Source: CAYQUC01 sp964420605
GTDB lineage: Bacteria; Pseudomonadota; Gammaproteobacteria; UBA6429; Thiohalophilaceae
Direction of reading: 5' to 3'
DNA: 9,502 nucleotides
Assembly: GCA_964420605.1 (NCBI GenBank)
Contig: CAYQUC010000114.1
Coordinates: forward strand, 1-9,502
Part shown: piece after piece, positions 1-5,994 of the stretch
How positions within the stretch are numbered: position 1 is the stretch's first letter
How the letters are laid out: every line of letters starts with the position of its first letter
Position numbers and translations under genes: made by a program
Notes under the pieces: model-generated
Told to the model about the DNA's origin: nothing
The model's database searches: none
The model's input: only the letters and a program-made list of their open reading frames with translations

Positions 1-7
1 ACACATT

Positions 8-31
8 TTAAGATATTTTTAATATGCTTAA
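8..31 (-). terminator. Possible weak terminator hairpin after the DUF4124 operon
   Basis: An imperfect inverted repeat lies 10 nt past the stop of the last operon gene: TTAAGATATT (8-17) and AATATGCTTAA (21-31), with a 3-nt loop and one bulged base. The stem is almost all A/T and no clean T-run follows on the minus strand, so it would be a weak intrinsic terminator at best. The position, just after five co-directional genes, is the main argument for it. Confidence 0.25.
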
Positions 32-40
32 GTATAAATT

Positions 41-667
41 CTAGCGACGTTTTTTTCGTCTCATACATTTAGGTTTCACACCGGAGCTAATATCACGCGT
101 AAATTTCATCGGCTCGGTGTCGTTTATGAGCAAATAGAGTTCACGTGTATTAATTTTGTGAATTCTAGCTTTTCGTATTTTTTTAAATTCGGACAGTGCT
201 TTTCCTATTTTGGTGACATTGAATGTTAGCATACTACCCGAAACAGACCATTTCCCAGATTGAGAATTATATTGACCCACGTCGATAAAATGCTTGGGTT
301 TTGGTTTGCCACTGGCTTGACCAAAGCTCCAACGATTATAAAATCGAAAAAGAATTTTTTTATTTTTGGCTCGACTACTATTTTTATTAAAACTCCATAC
401 GCCTTCTAACAATTCTGATTTTGAAGCATCTTTACAGCTTTTGCTTTTAGTTGCATCAGTCGATTGAGCATCAATTTTGTTACTAGTATTGCCCATTGCT
501 TTGGTTTCTTGTGCGGCGGGTGGGGTGGACGAATAATGTATTTTTCCATTTTCATCGGTCCACTTGTATATTTTTGCGGCATTACACTGAGCTGACAGTA
601 ATAGAAGTAAACCAGTCAACATCAGTTTAATGGTGTATTTTGATTGTGAATTAGTAGATTTTATCAT
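41..667 (-). CDS. Secreted DUF4124 protein with one C-terminal G-x-W beta domain
   Basis: The 208-residue product appears exported. A basic N-terminus is followed by a hydrophobic core (about 14-26) and an Ala-rich cleavage region (about 28-31). The DUF4124 signature follows at once, KIYKWTDENGKIHYS (32-46), ending in a double Pro. Residues 52-85 are a polar linker. Residues 87-191 look beta-rich and begin LEGVW, with an inner GKWSVSG stretch and a closing MKFTR, a layout like lipocalin-type extracytoplasmic domains. The C-terminus is strongly basic (RRKKRR), and the mature protein has two Cys (78, 201) that could pair. It is the last gene of the operon; its ATG overlaps the previous stop by 4 nt with only an A-rich leader and no clear Shine-Dalgarno. 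DUF4124 has no established biochemical function, so the role is unknown. The coding and family calls are firm; the lipocalin-like reading is inference. Confidence 0.85.
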   Translation of the reverse strand: MIKSTNSQSKYTIKLMLTGLLLLLSAQCNAAKIYKWTDENGKIHYSSTPPAAQETKAMGNTSNKIDAQSTDATKSKSCKDASKSELLEGVWSFNKNSSRAKNKKILFRFYNRWSFGQASGKPKPKHFIDVGQYNSQSGKWSVSGSMLTFNVTKIGKALSEFKKIRKARIHKINTRELYLLINDTEPMKFTRDISSGVKPKCMRRKKRR

Positions 668-1395
668 TTTCTTTTATATTCACGTAATTTATCTTTTAAG
701 GGTTTCATTTTTTTATCGTAGCGTTGAGTGCATTGATGAAATGTTTCAGCATCGTCACCAACCAATATAGTGGGTTGCCCGGGTTTAATATTATATACTT
801 TTTTGAATTTAACAGGATCAAGAGGACATTCTCTATCTTTTTCGTGCTGTAACCGTTGGTATTCTTTTTGAATTTTATCCAACTCAATACTTCGTTTGTA
901 AGCCGTTGATGTTAAAAATTTAAGACGTTCGTTTGCCCAGCTAATTCTGCATGACGTTTCTTCATACCATTTTTTTGTTTTTTTTAATTCCTGCTTGTTT
1001 TTAGTTGTTCTTTTAATTTCGTTATAATGTTGTTCAGCTTGTTTTTGAATGAGGGTCCACTCTTTTAATCCAAGTTTTATATTTTTAACAACTAAGGCAT
1101 CGGTTAAACGAGCGTTGGGCAGTTCGAGTTTTCCACAGTAAAGATAGCGTCCCTTTTCGTAGGGTTTCATTTTTACGGTTCCTGCTGTACCACCAATTTT
1201 AACAATGTTATCTGTTACATTGTCTTTTTTTGAGGGTTCGGTTTGTGAGTAATGGACTTGCCCTTTATCATCAACCCATTTATAAAACTTTCCGGCTGCA
1301 TTGGCCAGATTTGAATAAATAACAGCTGTGATTATTAACGCGAAGATCAGCTTTATGGAATGTAATATATAGCCTGTAGTGTCTATTTTAATCAT
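664..1395 (-). CDS. Secreted DUF4124 protein with helical, cysteine-containing C-terminal region
   Basis: A 243-residue product with a signal peptide (hydrophobic 14-30, likely cleavage after ANA at 31-33) and the DUF4124 signature KFYKWVDDKGQVHYS (36-50). It differs from its three paralogous neighbours: the G-x-W beta domain is absent. Residues about 105-190 are rich in Lys, Glu, Gln and Arg with a heptad-like character, suggesting long helices or a coiled coil. Four Cys remain after cleavage (87, 149, 190, 222), enough for two periplasmic disulfides. The start ATG lies inside the end of the upstream gene (8-nt overlap) and has no Shine-Dalgarno, so translation probably depends on the upstream gene. 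The function is unknown. The export and DUF4124 calls are strong; the coiled coil is judged by eye. Confidence 0.85.
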   Translation of the reverse strand: MIKIDTTGYILHSIKLIFALIITAVIYSNLANAAGKFYKWVDDKGQVHYSQTEPSKKDNVTDNIVKIGGTAGTVKMKPYEKGRYLYCGKLELPNARLTDALVVKNIKLGLKEWTLIQKQAEQHYNEIKRTTKNKQELKKTKKWYEETSCRISWANERLKFLTSTAYKRSIELDKIQKEYQRLQHEKDRECPLDPVKFKKVYNIKPGQPTILVGDDAETFHQCTQRYDKKMKPLKDKLREYKRK

Positions 1396-2257
1396 TTTTG
1401 TTTGTTATGTTTTTTTTAGTGCGTAAATATTTCTTAATTTTTCCAGTTTTGTTTGATCGGATTTGAAGAGAGTCATCAGTTAAAATTGTAACGAAATATT
1501 TCTCAGTTTTATTTGTTTTGCTTAAACGGCCGCCTGGAATTACTTTGTCCATTTTGAAATGGAATAGCAACTCTGGTTCATTATATTCCCATTCACCTTG
1601 GTACAGTGTAGTATAATATCGTTTTGTCATACCTTTAATAGTAAAAATCCCTGCATCACTGAAATTAATATCGTTTTTTTCAGTTGCACCTTTCCAGTAG
1701 CCCACTATTTTTTGCATAGAAGGCGATATTTTAATAAACGATTCTTTTCGATATCCCTTTCGGGAATAATGAATTTTTGTATTAGTGAGATCACTGACCA
1801 AAATCAATTCAGAACCAGTGGCTTTTACGACAAAAAATGTTTCGTTAGTACCCTGTTTATTAATTTTTTTATGAATATTGTAACTTAACGTAAGAATTTT
1901 ACCTGACAATTTCCAGCTTGCTCGAATAATATTTTTTTGTATTTTTCCGTTTATTATTTCATTAATACTAACCCCTTTGAAATTAATGTTTAATTGATAG
2001 TTTTTACTGTGCTGTTGATAAAGCCATATTCCTTTTATATTGTCGCTAATGTTATTTTTTGTATTACTTGATGATGATAAAGTTTGAAAATCTTTTTTAA
2101 CATTGTGTGGCGGGAAATTGCTAAATTGGGTGACTCCATCGTCATCTACCCATTTATACATTTTTGACAGAGCAGGTTTTTGTGATGCTATAAAACAGAA
2201 TAAAATAATTAAAAATGTTATTGAGTATCGATAGTGAATGTTAACTGGATTTTTCAT
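1388..2257 (-). CDS. Secreted DUF4124 protein with two G-x-W beta domains
   Basis: A 289-residue product with a signal peptide (hydrophobic 13-24, likely cleavage after ALS at 29-31), then the DUF4124 signature KMYKWVDDDGVTQFSNFPP (32-50). Two similar domains follow. The first (about 74-166) opens KGIWLY, has an inner ASWKLSGKILTL and closes KIHYSR. The second (about 184-279) opens VGYWKG, has an inner GEWEYNEPELLF and closes KKYLR. Both have the pattern G-x-W, extended strands, a second Trp before an L-x-L strand, and a final basic/aromatic strand, so an internal duplication is likely. The gene starts 1 nt after the preceding stop with no recognisable Shine-Dalgarno. The fold may be lipocalin-like, a guess from the pattern; the ligand or partner is unknown. 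Confidence 0.85.
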   Translation of the reverse strand: MKNPVNIHYRYSITFLIILFCFIASQKPALSKMYKWVDDDGVTQFSNFPPHNVKKDFQTLSSSSNTKNNISDNIKGIWLYQQHSKNYQLNINFKGVSINEIINGKIQKNIIRASWKLSGKILTLSYNIHKKINKQGTNETFFVVKATGSELILVSDLTNTKIHYSRKGYRKESFIKISPSMQKIVGYWKGATEKNDINFSDAGIFTIKGMTKRYYTTLYQGEWEYNEPELLFHFKMDKVIPGGRLSKTNKTEKYFVTILTDDSLQIRSNKTGKIKKYLRTKKNITNKND

Positions 2258-2258
2258 A

Positions 2259-3062
2259 TTATTTCAATAAACTGCCACCGAGTAATTGTTTCTTATATTT
2301 ACGTTGTTTTCCCGTTTTCTGATGTGTTATGGTTAGTAATTCATTACTGTAGATTATAGTATAATATTCTATTGTGCCAATTTTATCAGTATATGTTGAG
2401 TTTCCGGTATATTGTAATTCAATACTGTTATTTCTGAGTATCCAGTTTCCACGATAATTTGAGCGTACTTTTGATTTTTTATAGCGTCCTTTATCAAACG
2501 TATAAAATGAAGAGGCAGTAAATTCCAGAATATTTCCATTATTTACATTCAGCCATACACCATAGAGATCGTTGTCATATTTTGATTGGCTTTGGTTGTA
2601 TCTAACAAGCTTAATGAAATTATAGAGCTTATTATCTGTTGAACGTATATTTAATTGAGTTGTGGTAAATTTAATTATTATATATTTTTCAATTAAACCA
2701 CCTTTATTTTTGGCGTTATTGCTGTTTATGTATTTAAACTGTAATACACCATTATCGTTATCAAAATAACCCTTTCCGATAGTGTAACTGGTGTGACGGT
2801 CGTTGATGACACTAAACTGAAAGCTATCATCTTTAAAATATAATCGGTATTTTATGCCCGACGATGTTCCATACCAATTGCCATTAAGTGTTTTTCTGGT
2901 TACACTTTTCTTAGTGGTGTCTCTATAAATTTTTTTGAGCTGCTGACTTGGACCTGGGGTTTGAGTGAATTGAACTTGACCATTGTCATCTGTCCATTTG
3001 TATATTTTTCCGGCTATTAATAACGGACAAAATAAAATCAATATTAATATTTTATTTTTCAT
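2259..3062 (-). CDS. Secreted DUF4124 protein with two G-x-W beta domains (shortest leader)
   Basis: A 267-residue product. It has a short, very hydrophobic signal (residues 4-17, likely cleavage after AG at 17-18) and the DUF4124 signature KIYKWTDDNGQVQFTQTP directly after (19-36). Two beta-rich domains follow: about 59-154 (opens LNGNWYG, ends in an NFIKL strand) and about 165-257 (opens LYGVWLN, inner RGNWILRNN, ends KQRKYKK). The closing strand of domain 2 (TGKQRKYKK) resembles the end of the neighbouring protein at 1388-2257 (TGKIKKYLR), so the two genes probably arose by tandem duplication. The start ATG lies 10 nt after the ankyrin gene stop in an A/T-only leader without a Shine-Dalgarno. 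It is the first of four DUF4124 genes in the transcript. The function is unknown. Confidence 0.85.
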   Translation of the reverse strand: MKNKILILILFCPLLIAGKIYKWTDDNGQVQFTQTPGPSQQLKKIYRDTTKKSVTRKTLNGNWYGTSSGIKYRLYFKDDSFQFSVINDRHTSYTIGKGYFDNDNGVLQFKYINSNNAKNKGGLIEKYIIIKFTTTQLNIRSTDNKLYNFIKLVRYNQSQSKYDNDLYGVWLNVNNGNILEFTASSFYTFDKGRYKKSKVRSNYRGNWILRNNSIELQYTGNSTYTDKIGTIEYYTIIYSNELLTITHQKTGKQRKYKKQLLGGSLLK

Positions 3063-3072
3063 TATTTATTAA

Positions 3073-3921
3073 TTAAAAAACATCAGTCGGCACTTCATCA
3101 GGAGCGCCATCGGCACCATTTTCGTATAAATATTTTTTTAAGCCATTATCGTATTGGACAAAATCAATTACGGTTTTGCCATTGTTTAGTTTAGCGTTCA
3201 AGTCAGCACCATTTTCAACTAATATTTTAACAATATCGATTCCAGAATTTCGTACGGCATACATTAGTGGTGTCCGATTGTTGTAATATTGTGTGGTTTT
3301 TTCTATGTCGGCACCCTGCTCTAATAAATACTGTATTACTGCTGTACTACGATTAAATATAGCACGCATTAAAGGTGTTTCACCTCGATAAACACCGTTG
3401 ATATCTGTTCCGGCATCTAAGGCCTGTGTTATATCATCTAGATTTTTTTGATGTACCGCGATCATCAAGTCATTCATATTTTCAGTTGCAGTGGATAAAC
3501 ACGGTGGTTCAATATTAATAAATAGTTTTTTGTCGATAGCGTTAGTGACACACTTCCATTCTAATTGTCCTGTTGTTGTTACACCAAATGAAGGACTAAT
3601 TTTAAATCCAATACCGTTCACTATATTTTTTCTAAAGTGGATAATAATAAAGCCACCTTGAACTCGAATACTGCGTACAAACTGTCCTGTAATATTTCCG
3701 GCTGCAGCAAGACTTAATTCTTTATTGTTTCGCGGTAAATTATTGCCATAGGAATAATATTCTTCAATTTTGGCTTGTATCGGGGCCGCAAGTGTCATTG
3801 CTTCTTTAATGTGTTCTTCAGTGATGGCGATTTGTTCAACATCTGAATCACATGAGGGTAAGTTGAACCCTGCATAAAGTACTAAAAATACGGTTACTAG
3901 TAAAATTGCACGATTTTTCAT
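3073..3921 (-). CDS. Signal-anchored protein with pilin-like head domain fused to ankyrin repeats
   Basis: A 282-residue product with three parts. Residues 1-24 are a hydrophobic signal ending LPSC, a possible lipobox (Cys24, Asp at +2; Pro at -2 is atypical). Residues about 34-141 resemble the globular head of type IV pilins: an initial helix with AAPIQAKIEEYYSYG (45-59), a strand pair around VRSIRVQGGFIIIHF, then G-x-L-E-W-K-C at Cys124 and a second Cys141, matching the usual C-terminal pilin disulfide loop. The prepilin-peptidase motif (GFTLIE type) is missing, so it should not polymerise as an ordinary pilin. Residues about 150-270 hold about four ankyrin repeats (GETPLMRAI, LLEQGADIE, NRTPLMYAV, LVENGADLN), a protein-binding scaffold. 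It heads the tight run of DUF4124 genes. Ankyrin repeats are certain; pilin homology is likely; lipidation is uncertain. Confidence 0.85.
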   Translation of the reverse strand: MKNRAILLVTVFLVLYAGFNLPSCDSDVEQIAITEEHIKEAMTLAAPIQAKIEEYYSYGNNLPRNNKELSLAAAGNITGQFVRSIRVQGGFIIIHFRKNIVNGIGFKISPSFGVTTTGQLEWKCVTNAIDKKLFINIEPPCLSTATENMNDLMIAVHQKNLDDITQALDAGTDINGVYRGETPLMRAIFNRSTAVIQYLLEQGADIEKTTQYYNNRTPLMYAVRNSGIDIVKILVENGADLNAKLNNGKTVIDFVQYDNGLKKYLYENGADGAPDEVPTDVF

Positions 3922-4058
3922 TGAATTAACTCAACAATATTAATTAGAGGTTTTAAGTAAGTACACCATGTATTATTTTTCAATTGGATATTTATGTGAT
4001 GATTATTATTTTCAAAAATCATTTTAAAACTATTAGAAACGTATTCATTGACTGTCAT
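3918..4058 (-). CDS. Candidate small ORF, 46 aa, overlapping the ankyrin gene start
   Basis: An uninterrupted reading frame starts at an ATG at 4058 and ends in a TGA that overlaps the ankyrin gene ATG as ATGA, a classic translational-coupling arrangement also seen later in this operon. The peptide is Asn-rich (MTVNEYVSNSFKM at the start, ending in VELIQ) with one Trp and one Cys and no signal peptide. The frame stays open 18 codons upstream of the ATG but has no earlier ATG or GTG. No good Shine-Dalgarno is present; a GGG about 14 nt upstream is poorly placed. In DNA this AT-rich a frame of this length can occur by chance. I do not recognise a family. The coupling geometry is the main support. 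Confidence 0.3.
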   Translation of the reverse strand: MTVNEYVSNSFKMIFENNNHHINIQLKNNTWCTYLKPLINIVELIQ

Positions 4059-4228
4059 TATGGTATTAGACCCTATTTTATTAGCGGCATTTTTAGCATT
4101 AACTTTACTTGTTTAGCATCCTAAATATAAATTAGTTATTATAATATGTTTTTTATTCTGTTTTATTATAAATACAGTATTCAAAGTGGGGTTACGGTTG
4201 TATATTTTAGTCAATAGAAAAAGTTGAA
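4059..4228. other. AT-rich intergenic leader upstream of the pilin-ankyrin/DUF4124 operon
   Basis: This stretch separates the small Trp-rich gene from the operon start. On the minus strand a perfect TATAAT lies at 4165-4170, but no good -35 box is found at 16-18 nt spacing (the nearest TTGAAT is only 8 nt away). It could still be the operon's -10 element. No hairpin followed by a T-run was found for the upstream glutaredoxin pair, so read-through into the operon is possible. Confidence 0.3.
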
Positions 4229-4435
4229 TTAATTTTTACGCATTATTTTATGGATACTTTGTTGCCAATTATTATTTTCGGCTTGGTCTGCCAGTTTTGT
4301 TGAGCATCCAACTTCATTTTCATACCACCCATGGTGTTGTTGCAATGGTTCCACTTCGTAACCCCAAACGGCACCATCGGCATCTTGTGCAACCCAGTTA
4401 ACCCAGTTTGGTATAATTAAATTGTCAAGAATCAT
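4229..4435 (-). CDS. Small Trp-rich protein of unknown function, coupled to glutaredoxin gene
   Basis: A 68-residue protein without signal peptide or membrane segment, probably cytoplasmic. The N-terminal half is dense in Trp and acidic residues: IPNWVNWVAQDADGAVWGYEVEP (8-30) has a W-x-A-x-D-x-D-G-x-x-W-x-Y/F-E pattern that I recall from small uncharacterised proteins in proteobacteria and their phages. A second motif HHGWYENEVG follows (34-43), with a single Cys44 and a Trp at 57. The start codon lies inside the end of the glutaredoxin-like gene (11-nt overlap), so the two are almost certainly co-transcribed and probably coupled. That suggests a shared redox or stress context, but no specific function can be inferred. 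Confidence 0.7.
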   Translation of the reverse strand: MILDNLIIPNWVNWVAQDADGAVWGYEVEPLQQHHGWYENEVGCSTKLADQAENNNWQQSIHKIMRKN

Positions 4436-4700
4436 TTCGCATTAGATCATTTAACTCATCATCCATGTGCAACATTGTGAGTTCGGTGAAGCCACCAATC
4501 CATTTTCCATCGATTGTTAGTTGTGGAACGCTACGTGCGTTATTTGTTAGCTGGCCCATTTCTTTATAAGCATCACGATCGGTGTCAACTCTTGCTTCTT
4601 CATAGGCGATCCCCCACTTGTTTAATAGTGTTTTTGTTTTATCACATATCGGGCAGGTTCCGGTGCTATAAATTTTTACTCGGGCATTTTGGTTTTGCAT
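4425..4700 (-). CDS. Glutaredoxin-family protein with CPIC active site
   Basis: A 91-residue single-domain protein of normal glutaredoxin length, expected to be cytoplasmic. Thioredoxin-fold landmarks are in the right order: strand VKIYST, active site C16-P-I-C19, strand EEARVDTD (34-41), the cis-Pro loop RSVPQL with Pro59, strand LTIDGKWIGG with the GG pair (69-70) used in glutathione binding, and a C-terminal helix. Classical dithiol glutaredoxins have CPYC or CPFC; Ile in the third position is a less common variant. The likely role is glutathione-dependent reduction of protein disulfides or mixed disulfides. The ATG at 4700 is preceded by a purine-rich AAGAAGAG stretch. A TATAAT at 4724-4729 on the minus strand could be its -10. 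The gene overlaps the downstream 68-residue ORF by 11 nt. Confidence 0.85.
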   Translation of the reverse strand: MQNQNARVKIYSTGTCPICDKTKTLLNKWGIAYEEARVDTDRDAYKEMGQLTNNARSVPQLTIDGKWIGGFTELTMLHMDDELNDLMRNDS

Positions 4701-4952
4701 GTTGTCACTCTTCTTAATATAAAATTATAATATTCAAGATATGTTAAATTGATTGATAGTTTAACGAATTTTGGCTTTACAAACTTGTATAAAGTTACTT
4801 TTTATTGTAGTAAGTACTCACCTTAAAACTTTTTTTAATTATTGTAAAACTGATTTGCACTTTTGTTACAGAATATTTCTTTATGTTCTTTAGCTAAGAC
4901 GTTATTATTCAATGACATTTGATTTGAGTTATTCCTTAAACCGGTGAGAACA

Positions 4953-5483
4953 ATGGAAGTATTAACAAATTTAATTTGGAAAAAATACGCTAACCCATGG
5001 AGTGTTTGGGTTCGTTTTATTATTTTACCCTTGTTAATTATGGCTGCGTGGAGTCGAGTTTGGATTGCTGAGTGGTCATTAGTTTTAATTTCACTAACGA
5101 TAATTTGGATTTGGTTTAATCCAAGGGTATTTCAAAATAAACAGACTGATAACTTATGGACCATGCAGGCTATTCTTGGCGAAAGGATTTGGTTGAATCG
5201 CAAAAATATCTATGTTCCTGAACAACATTTTTTTGTGATTTATGCATTGCAGTTGTTCGTTATGTTAAGTTTTTTTAGCAGCGTTGTTGGTGTCATTATT
5301 TTAAACATTTGGTTAACAGTTATGAGTTTAGTGCTCACCTGCATGAGTATGTGTTGGTTTTTAGACCGGATGGTGTGGTTGTATAATGACGATAAACAAA
5401 TGCGTGACAGAAATAAACTTAAATTACAGCAACAACAACGAAGGAGTACACGAAAAAAACATTTATCAAAAGTAACAGTTTAA
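4953..5483 (+). CDS. DUF6653-like integral membrane protein
   Basis: A 176-residue membrane protein. The conserved-looking N-terminal part reads YANPWSVWVRF (12-22), then ILPLL, AAWSRVWIAEW (31-41) and WIWFNPRVF (52-60), followed by LGERIWLNR (75-83). I associate this motif series with DUF6653, recalled rather than searched. Hydrophobic segments lie at about 22-34, 41-56, 93-110 and 111-133, so three to four membrane passes. The C-terminal 30 residues are Gln-, Lys- and Arg-rich and probably cytosolic. I chose the ATG at 4953 over an upstream in-frame GTG at 4944 because GGTGAG (4943-4948) is well placed as its ribosome binding site. It is divergent from the glutaredoxin gene across a 252-nt AT-rich gap. 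The function of the family is unknown. Confidence 0.75.
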   Translation: MEVLTNLIWKKYANPWSVWVRFIILPLLIMAAWSRVWIAEWSLVLISLTIIWIWFNPRVFQNKQTDNLWTMQAILGERIWLNRKNIYVPEQHFFVIYALQLFVMLSFFSSVVGVIILNIWLTVMSLVLTCMSMCWFLDRMVWLYNDDKQMRDRNKLKLQQQQRRSTRKKHLSKVTV

Positions 5484-5489
5484 TATTTT

Positions 5490-5521
5490 TGACTGAGAGC
5501 ATCATTGTCATGCCTCTGTCA
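5490..5521. terminator. Strong stem-loop downstream of the DUF6653-like gene
   Basis: TGACTGAGAGCAT (5490-5502) pairs with ATGCCTCTGTCA (5510-5521) around a 7-nt loop, giving twelve positions with one mismatch and one bulge. It starts 6 nt past the stop codon. The downstream sequence is A/T-rich but lacks a proper T-run, so it may be an imperfect terminator or an RNA 3'-end stabilising hairpin. Confidence 0.4.
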
Positions 5522-5573
5522 TATAATTATTGCAAAATGTAAAGCCAAATTGTCTCGTTGCCATATATAGAAT

Positions 5574-5602
5574 TTAAGAGTTTAGCGGGATAAATTTATA
5601 AT
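5574..5602 (+). promoter_or_regulatory. Candidate sigma70 promoter for the ABM-like gene
   Basis: TTAAGA (5574-5579, four of six consensus bases) is followed after 17 nt by a perfect TATAAT (5597-5602). Transcription would begin near 5609, leaving a leader of about 18 nt that holds the GAGGA ribosome binding site at 5619-5623. AT-rich DNA produces such matches by chance, hence moderate confidence. Confidence 0.4.
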
Positions 5603-5626
5603 AATAAAAAACAATATTGAGGAACT

Positions 5627-5935
5627 ATGGTGAACAATATTAAAAATAAAACTCTTAAAATTGTAAAATGGAAAGCAAAACTAAATGTAACTGATTCAGA
5701 AATAACGTATGCCGTTAATAATATGGTTCAAGATTTAAACCAACTAAAAGGCTTCGTTAGTCATACGCTATATAAGACAGAGTATGATGAGTGGATTGAT
5801 GTTAATTATTGGGAGTCTGCCGAAGATGCTAATAATTCTAATTGTAAAATGTTAGAAAAAGAGTCGTTCACGACACTGATTGAGCTAATTGATGTTGCTT
5901 CGGTGAATGTTGATATCCTAGATGAAAAAATTTAA
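5627..5935 (+). CDS. Small ABM/dimeric alpha-beta-barrel-like protein
   Basis: A 102-residue soluble protein without signal peptide. The pattern suits one ferredoxin-like subunit of the dimeric alpha/beta barrel superfamily (antibiotic biosynthesis monooxygenase type): strand LKIVKWKAK (10-18), helix about 22-40, GFVSHTLYKTE (42-52), a strand WIDVNYWES (56-64), a second helix about 65-87 and a last strand VNVDIL (93-98). The GF-x-x-x-x-L and W-x-x-V-x-x-W-x-S elements are typical. Such proteins can be small oxygenases, haem-degrading enzymes or non-enzymatic; no specific catalytic set can be named. GAGGA (5619-5623) sits only 3 nt from the ATG, so the next codon, GTG at 5630, is an alternative start with better spacing. 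It appears to be a single-gene unit. Confidence 0.7.
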   Translation: MVNNIKNKTLKIVKWKAKLNVTDSEITYAVNNMVQDLNQLKGFVSHTLYKTEYDEWIDVNYWESAEDANNSNCKMLEKESFTTLIELIDVASVNVDILDEKI

Positions 5936-5951
5936 TTAACACAATCAGAAA

Positions 5952-5969
5952 CGACGAAAGAATTCGTCG
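5952..5969. terminator. Probable bidirectional terminator between convergent genes
   Basis: CGACGAA (5952-5958) and TTCGTCG (5963-5969) form a perfect 7-bp stem with a 4-nt loop. Flanking CAATC (5942-5946) and GATTG (5983-5987) could extend the structure. It sits in the 59-nt gap between two convergent genes. On the plus strand CTTTTATTT follows; on the minus strand a T-rich stretch follows after about 20 nt. Confidence 0.5.
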
Positions 5970-5994
5970 CTCTTAGGTTATGGATTGCTTTTAT

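Noticed and set aside
1598..1888. Plus-strand 96-codon frame opposite a DUF4124 gene
   Set aside because: It is a complement-strand shadow of a well-supported coding gene, with no start signal or domain.
4060..4116. Plus-strand 18-codon hydrophobic ORF (ATG at 4060, TAG at 4114)
   Set aside because: It reads like a tiny membrane peptide but has no Shine-Dalgarno and lies antisense to the operon leader; probably chance.
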